Part shown: piece by piece, positions 58,095 to 64,000 of the stretch | How positions within the stretch are numbered: position 1 is the stretch's first letter | How the letters are laid out: the number at the start of each line of letters is the position of its first letter | Assembly (NCBI GenBank): GCA_022497145.1 | Contig: MU385933.1 | Coordinates: forward strand, 90,734 to 154,733 | Reading direction: 5' to 3' | DNA from: Rostrohypoxylon terebratum | Taxonomy: Eukaryota > Ascomycota > Sordariomycetes > Xylariales > Hypoxylaceae | Length of the DNA stretch: 64,000 nucleotides | Notes under the pieces: model-generated | Databases searched by the model: none | Told to the model about the DNA's origin: nothing | Seen by the model: only the letters and a program-made list of their open reading frames with translations | Translations under genes and position numbers: made by a program

Positions 58095-60255
58095 TGCCAA
58101 GATCCGGGCGATAGAATGAGAACCGGAAAATTGAAAATGGAGAAAAAGAAGGAATCCAAATATGAGTTCAGAGGTTTTTGTCTCGGTGCATCAACCCCAA
58201 TCTGCCCCGGTGCGACGAAATAGATATGAAAGAAGTAGGACGAGCGAGATACATTTCCAATCGGGGGGAGAAATTTGAATAAGTAATTTGTACGATTGAA
58301 GCAGCCAAGAAGCCCGATGGGCCAGGGCTATTCTTGATTCATCCACTTGGGAATCTGTGTGTTGTCATCGCCAAGACAAAGCTACAGGAGCGAGTAATCA
58401 AACGGGTTATTCCTTTTGGTATATGCAGTCATCCAATAAAGTTATTCCGCGAGAAAGCAGCGCAGCCAGAACGGTGAATTTCCACTAAGTGTTGGGTGAG
58501 TTGGCGCCTGTGTATGCTCTAAAGCGACCAAGACTGCTCCCAACGGGACGAAACTAATGTGTGACAACCTACTTTTTTCGACCAAGATAGATTTCTAGGG
58601 GACCACTGATCTGCAGGACTGAGCGGGCTGGGGCTGGCTGGCAGGTAGATTAGCGCTTTTAGCGAGCATGAACGTCAGCTCGCACCCATCCATAGATGTC
58701 GCAGCAACAGGACTAATCCAGTCAGAAGCCCTGCCCCCCAAGGGGGCAGGCGGTCTCAAGTCTAGGTACTGGTAGGTATATTTCAGTGCATCAAAAGTCT
58801 TTATTAGTATGTAAACTTGGATAGCTCTCCTAATTCAGACGTAAATTTTATTGCCTTACTTACCCAGCGCTTGAAATATATATACATAATATTCAATCAA
58901 TATCTCAATCAATACCTAGTGATTATTGAATTATTCTATGGCTTGTACCTGCTTAGGTCCATCCATACCTAGGTAGGTATCTCTCTCTCCAGTCACGAAG
59001 AATCTCACCCTAAATCCAGTGCGACCAAAGTCAAGCCCAGCCCTACGATCGACATGCGATGATCACTCGGTAAGACTCATGTCTCGTAAGTCAATTCTCG
59101 CGTGGGCTGTAGGTAAATATCCAGTTACCAGTTAATTATTGATATCCCTAAGACTCTAAAGTCCTATCTATCGAAGACCTTTTTAAGGAACTCTTCTTCA
59201 TTCGTCAGAGAAACACGATAACCTCGTCTTCACCTCGTTCGAGATGTTGGTTGTGTACACATCAATCTAACCCCGGGGAAATATCCACATCCGTGTCATC
59301 CAGCTACGGGGCGAGGTTCAGCTGGTCAGGATCTTTTTGCTCGCTTCATACGAAGTAGATTCGTTAATTATAAGCATCGACAGTTCATCGAATGCTTCTA
59401 TTGACCGTTTTCGGTAATCAATATACATAAGAAGTTTAATTACCGCTTTCAATATACGGTAAGGAGGGACAGAGCTACCTAATAGGTCTAGTACCAAAAG
59501 TTGATTGCCTCTACCAACGCCCTAAAACACAGCAAACATAATTAATATTGAAGGACTTCCCATATTGACCTCAGTCAGGTACATGAGAGTCGTGCAGACC
59601 TCGGAATATTTGTTGTATAAGATTTCCATGCGAACTCACGAGACATGTCATATGAAAGTAACCCCCTGATCATAGCTGCTACATACATCTTCATTGTTAT
59701 GAGCTGAATAAATTAAATTCCTTGCCTTAGGTAGGGAATAAGTATACTGAAGTCTTATGATGATAGCTTTTATCCTACCCCTCTTGTATGAGAGAGATAA
59801 TCACCAAGTTACCTACGCTACTACAGGTGTGAATAACTACCTCCTAGTCACTTTTCCTTTGCATCCTTACCTAGGTATATTGTCTGATATTCTACTACCG
59901 CGCAATATCTAACACAGCGAGAATTTCGGTGTCTAAAACTTAAGTTTATAGGTATATATCAAGAAGCAATTATTGTGATCACATAGTTTGCGAGATTTAT
60001 AATGGAGAAAAGTAGTAGGGTCCACTGATTACTAGGCAGTTGAGAAAATAGGTATGAGCCCATGCCTAGGTATGTACCTGTATATTCAGATTCATTATAT
60101 TATCTTGTGGGCCTACCCAGCGGTCCAGTATTCAAGGGTTCAATATGTCGATGTGCAAAACTCTTATGATTAAACTTAGCCGTTTACGAATTCCCAATGG
60201 GGCAGATGATCCCAGTCGACTTTTCTTATTGGTCCTGAACAGCTAATTCTGACAT
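58095..60255. other. Gene-poor spacer upstream of the tRNA
   Basis: Just over 2 kb without any supported gene. It contains a GC-richer patch at 58600-58760 and CCTAGGTAGGTA words near 58965-58980. No open frame of note. Confidence 0.6.
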
Positions 60256-60344
60256 GGTTTGGTGGTCTAGTGGTATGATTCTCGCTTAGGGAAAACCTAT
60301 AGCTAAAATGCGAGAGGTCCCGGGTTCAATCCCCGGCCAAACCC
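60256..60344 (+). tRNA. tRNA-Pro (anticodon AGG) with a 17-nt intron
   Basis: Acceptor stem GGTTTGG pairs with CCAAACC (60337-60343). The D arm is tggtctagtggta, the anticodon stem is tctcgc/gcgaga, and the T arm is ccgggttcaatccccgg. The anticodon loop is TTAGGG-T with AGG at 60288-60290. A 17-nt insert (60292-60308) falls between positions 37 and 38, the normal site for nuclear tRNA introns. The 72-nt mature length and T tract after the gene (60345 onward) fit a pol III gene. Confidence 0.95.
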
Positions 60345-61048
60345 TTTATTTTTGTGGTTTCTGTTGTTGTTCTTGTAGTTTTTTTTTATGCATTGATGGT
60401 GTTGTGGTGTTGGAGATAATCTTGCGTTAAAAAATCATGGTTGCAATGTTTTACTTTTTTTAATTTGTGAAAACGCTATGCTAGCCGCTAGCCAGAAGTT
60501 TATTAGTTCCTATTCTAACTTGGGAACTTTCATCTTACATCTTACATCTAAAATCAACATCAACACGGCTTCTGAGTTAGGTAACCTTTCTGACGTCCCT
60601 ATCTTCAAATAGTAAGTCACGTTAGCACATCGATCGAATTGAAATCAGTGTCGATTTTGTCTGATTCAATCCGTCATGGGTCCAGGTTGCAATGTCAGTT
60701 TACCAGCATATCAAGACCTCAATGGCAAGGGTCTTCCCCGCACTATTGGGATATTATGGGAATGCTCCTGGGGAAAGGCTAGATACCACATAAAGAGTAG
60801 TCGGAAATCTTTGTTCCTCTGCTTAGAGTATAACAGCCCTTACCTTGATAAACTTCTTAACGACTATCAGGTATCTTTGATTATTAGTTTGGACCAGATC
60901 AGCTTTACCTTCGCAAGTAGGTATCAATTTAGGCAAGCTGACAGATGTCATAGTCTGATGTTGTGATATCATCTTACTTTGGCAGTGAAGATCTAATCAG
61001 GCTTCCTGGGGAACCAAGCAAATCCATGGTATTTTTCAAGCGAAACTG
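60345..61048. other. Spacer between the tRNA and GH92 gene
   Basis: T-rich tracts directly after the tRNA could serve as pol III terminators. A 96-codon frame at 60676-60966 has no domain and is not called. Confidence 0.5.
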
Positions 61049-63586
61049 ATGATGGTCTCTATGATTCCGCATTTTCTCCTTTTCCTCTGGACCATTCGCG
61101 TCTTAGCCTATCCTAGTCCGACAAGTGAAACAGAGACACCACATCCTCGGAGGAATAGCAAGCTCGATTACCACGCCAATGCTGGTGTCCTCCAATACGT
61201 CAACCCTAAGATTGGGACATACGGTATGTCGCCCGATGATAATGGGGGCATGATCCCGTCGGTGTCCGTGCCATTCGGTATGACACGATGGACGCCACAG
61301 ACACGGGAAAACTATATATCGCAAGTACCATACCTCGACACAGATGCCTTCATCCATGGATTTCAAGCTACTCACCAACCAGCAATATGGATGGGCGAGC
61401 AAGGTCAGGTTGTTCTGACTCCCGGGTGGGCATCGCAAGTGAAGCCATTATTTGAGCAACGTGGTCTAGCGTTCCGAAAGGAAGACGAAATTAGCACACC
61501 GTACGTCTACGAAGTTCTCCTAGATGCGGACACGCAGGGAGAACACGATTGGGACTTGACAGAAGAAGCTGCGGGAGGAGGGCCCGTGCCTGGTGGCGCT
61601 GGCTCGGTCCCTGATAACGTTCGCAACGGCGCAAACGGACGTATCAGAAAACGAAGAGTCGGTATACATGCGCGAAACCATACTCGTCAAATCCAAGCTG
61701 CGATGAGTGCGTCGGCTCATACAAGTCATTTACGGTTCGATTTTAACACTGCTGGTGATCACCAGACTGATCAAGGGATAAAGCCTTTCGTTTCGATTCA
61801 AGTAACTCGTCAAAACTGGACTGGGGAGGTCCAGATCGATCCGAAAAAGAATGAGATTTCTGGCAGCAATCCACAACGCCAAGATTATCGGTTAGGACCC
61901 GATAAACCTAAATGTTTTAGAGGTTATTTCGTCTCTCGCTTCTCTGAGCCATTTGAATCGTACGGAACTACTCTTGGGGCAAATTTATCAGAGGGGGCTA
62001 AGCTCGCATCCGGTGAATTACTCGGTGCCTACGTGAGATTTCGCGAAAATACCGTGCGAATCGAAATACGGACGGCGGTTTCTTTCGTGAGTATCGACCA
62101 GGCACGGAAAAATCTAGACATCGAGAACTCGGACCGTACCACTTTCGAAGATACGGTCGAGAATGCGAAGTCGGCTTGGCTAGAGAAACTTGGTCGAGTA
62201 ACAATTGAAGGGGTAAACTCGACCGACAAAGAACATGATCCGCGCACTATCTGGTATACCGGCCTATTCCACGCCCTTCAATATCCGAGCGACTTCTCTG
62301 AGCCTTCCAGTAGCGATCCTCAAGGCAGCCGTACTTTCTACAGTGGATACACGGACAGCGTCCATCAGAGTAATGACTCGTACTATCAGTCTTGGTCCAT
62401 CTGGGATACGTATAGGGCAGAGCATTCGCTCGTGACCATCTTCGCTCCTGAGCGAGTTAATAGCATGATGCGGACCCTCCTTCAGATATTTGATTGGACC
62501 GGAAGGTTACCGATGTGGGCTAACATGATTGAAACGAATATCATGGTCGCAACCAACGCCGATGCTGTGCTAGCGAACGCGATTTCTCGCGGATTCCGCT
62601 CTTTCGACTTGCAAAATGCATGGAACGCCGTGCGCAAGGACGCGTATGAACCCCCGGAGAACGATACAGACCTGCTATATTACGATCGTGAACCGGACAC
62701 ATCCTACGAAGTGCGGGCAGGGTTGACGAGTTACCTGGACCACGGTTGGGTCGACAACGATAGGTGGTCAGAATCAGCCTCGCGCACATTAGATTACTCC
62801 TTCGACGACGCAGCATGTGCTGTTGTCGCGAGGGCGGTCGGCGAAGTAGACGAAGCCATAGCTCTCGAGAAAAGGGCCAAGAACTACGCAACGATCTGGG
62901 ATGAAGATACGCAGTTCATGCGGGCCCGTAATGAAAACGGTTCGTGGGCAAACGAAACATATGGCTGGACGGAGGGCGACAAATGGGTCTATACATTCGA
63001 CGTCCTACACGATGCGGACGGATTAGCTAGTCTATTTAATGGCGGCCGCCAGGGCATGAAGGCGAAACTAGACGAACATTTCGACGGAGGACATAACATG
63101 CACAGCAACGAGCCTTCTCATCATGTGCCATATCTGTACTCGCTAATCGGCTACCCAAGCGCCGCCGCCGAGCGCGTCCGCAGCATCGCGTGGGATAACT
63201 ACAATGCGACGAGTGCGGGTCTCAGCGGAAACGAGGATCTCGGCCAAATGAGCGCGTGGTATGTCTTCTCCGCACTTGGCTTCTACCCTGTCAATCCTGC
63301 TAGCGACGAGTACGTCGTGGGATCGCCTTTTTTCGAGAAGGTGACCTTGAGATTGCCTGCTGGGGTAGCCAACGGGGGAGAAGTGGGACGCGCTGGTGAT
63401 GGGGAGAAAACTCTGGTTATTGAAGCTCTTGGTGCGCCATCTAAACCGTACGTAAAGAGCCTGAGTGTGGATGGCAGGCCTATAGATAGACCTATCCTTC
63501 GGCACAGTGACATCATTAATGCTTGTCTGATCAGATTTGAGATGAGTGAAACGCCAACGGGATGGGGCGAAGATGGGGAGTTGTAG
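61049..63586 (+). CDS. Secreted glycoside hydrolase family 92 alpha-mannosidase
   Basis: A single exon of 845 residues. A signal peptide (MIPHFLLFLWTIRVLAYPSP) is followed by the GH92 N-terminal beta domain starting at VNPKIGTYG, with VSVPFGMTRWTPQT and HGFQATHQPAIWMGE. The C-terminal (alpha/alpha)6 domain has the strong block HHVPYLYSLIGYP, GLSGNEDLGQMSAWYVFSAL and GFYPVNPASDEYVVGSPFFE. GH92 enzymes are calcium-dependent exo-alpha-mannosidases, mostly alpha-1,2, trimming fungal mannans or N-glycans outside the cell. An insertion around residues 170-200 (GGGPVPGGAGSVPD...RIRKRR) is basic and looks linker-like. The start was taken as the first of two adjacent ATGs. Confidence 0.93.
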   Translation: MMVSMIPHFLLFLWTIRVLAYPSPTSETETPHPRRNSKLDYHANAGVLQYVNPKIGTYGMSPDDNGGMIPSVSVPFGMTRWTPQTRENYISQVPYLDTDAFIHGFQATHQPAIWMGEQGQVVLTPGWASQVKPLFEQRGLAFRKEDEISTPYVYEVLLDADTQGEHDWDLTEEAAGGGPVPGGAGSVPDNVRNGANGRIRKRRVGIHARNHTRQIQAAMSASAHTSHLRFDFNTAGDHQTDQGIKPFVSIQVTRQNWTGEVQIDPKKNEISGSNPQRQDYRLGPDKPKCFRGYFVSRFSEPFESYGTTLGANLSEGAKLASGELLGAYVRFRENTVRIEIRTAVSFVSIDQARKNLDIENSDRTTFEDTVENAKSAWLEKLGRVTIEGVNSTDKEHDPRTIWYTGLFHALQYPSDFSEPSSSDPQGSRTFYSGYTDSVHQSNDSYYQSWSIWDTYRAEHSLVTIFAPERVNSMMRTLLQIFDWTGRLPMWANMIETNIMVATNADAVLANAISRGFRSFDLQNAWNAVRKDAYEPPENDTDLLYYDREPDTSYEVRAGLTSYLDHGWVDNDRWSESASRTLDYSFDDAACAVVARAVGEVDEAIALEKRAKNYATIWDEDTQFMRARNENGSWANETYGWTEGDKWVYTFDVLHDADGLASLFNGGRQGMKAKLDEHFDGGHNMHSNEPSHHVPYLYSLIGYPSAAAERVRSIAWDNYNATSAGLSGNEDLGQMSAWYVFSALGFYPVNPASDEYVVGSPFFEKVTLRLPAGVANGGEVGRAGDGEKTLVIEALGAPSKPYVKSLSVDGRPIDRPILRHSDIINACLIRFEMSETPTGWGEDGEL

Positions 63587-64000
63587 TCGTGCTGGGTAAT
63601 ATAAGTAACGTAGGATAAGTAGCACGATAGGATGCCGAATCATAGTTACAATACATGTAACAGTTTCCGGGTCTTCAGCCTATGATGTGAATAAAAAGGG
63701 AAGATCCGAAGAATAACGGCGGGAATCGAATAGGAGCAAGGGGTAAAAGTGATTTCAAGATTGACCCGCAATTAAGGCTTGATGCTGTGCAGGTACCTAT
63801 TTATAGATCAGAAGATGATATGCCGCCCTTAGAATAAAGGCATTCTTAAAACTCGGGGGGGGGAGGGGGGGTTATATAACCTATAAACTAAAATAAAGTT
63901 GTTTTTGTGACGAACCTATACTTAGGCTTAGTAAGTATAGCTTCATAAGGGGTCTTGATTTTAAGGTAACAGTAATCGTAGAGGTCAAGTGTAATCAATC
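63587..64000. other. 3' flank of the GH92 gene
   Basis: No gene. A G-rich tract (63854-63873) and a short AT-rich stretch are present. Confidence 0.7.

Noticed and set aside
60676..60966. 96-codon frame between the tRNA and GH92 gene
   Set aside because: No domain and no supporting context.
1..64000. CRISPR arrays, bacterial operons or prophage
   Set aside because: Eukaryotic introns and fungal gene families throughout; the tandem repeats seen are short microsatellites without spacers.

Overview
This is a 64 kb stretch of a filamentous ascomycete genome, probably a Sordariomycete and possibly Xylariales-like; the order is an inference from gene content and repeat style. Supporting signs are short GT-AG introns (about 46-137 nt) with CTAAC-type branch points, fungal-only families (Git3-type GPCR, PTH11-like rhodopsin-domain protein, Zn2Cys6 regulator, highly reducing PKS, GH92 mannosidase, HAUS6-like augmin subunit) and long gene-poor spacers full of CCTAGG-centred palindromes. 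Most genes were assembled here by joining exons by hand, so exon borders are predictions.

Layout. 0-18.4 kb is sparse: a Git3-family GPCR (3876-5869), a class I glutamine amidotransferase (minus, 7067-7971), a retropepsin-like protein (12519-13382) with a broken partial copy at 351-640, a three-exon F-box protein (15133-16083) and a cryptic two-exon coding remnant (minus, 17991-18351). 18.8-33.6 kb is ordinary: an MFS transporter, a SNF2/RING helicase, a small secreted cysteine-rich protein whose first exon is only two codons, a HAUS6-like augmin subunit, and a CmcJ/NvfI/AsaB-like oxygenase of four exons (minus). 33.6-38.8 kb is a gene-poor boundary with one small ORF, a head-to-head pair of short telomere-like repeats (36.36-36.44 kb) and a 364-bp terminal-inverted-repeat element (38367-38730).

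38.8-55.6 kb looks like a secondary-metabolite gene cluster: a Tri3-like/condensation-like acyltransferase (minus), a PTH11-like membrane protein, a 2374-residue highly reducing PKS (KS-AT-DH-[no recognisable C-methyltransferase]-ER-KR-ACP, no release domain), a Zn2Cys6 regulator, a small cupin (minus) and a pyridoxal-reductase-type aldo-keto reductase. The likely logic is that the PKS makes a reduced chain, the acyltransferase esterifies or offloads it, the reductase and cupin tailor it, and the zinc-cluster protein controls the set. The product cannot be predicted from sequence alone.

55.6-64 kb returns to general genes: a cation/proton exchanger with altered signature motifs (minus), a tRNA-Pro(AGG) with a 17-nt intron, and a secreted GH92 alpha-mannosidase.
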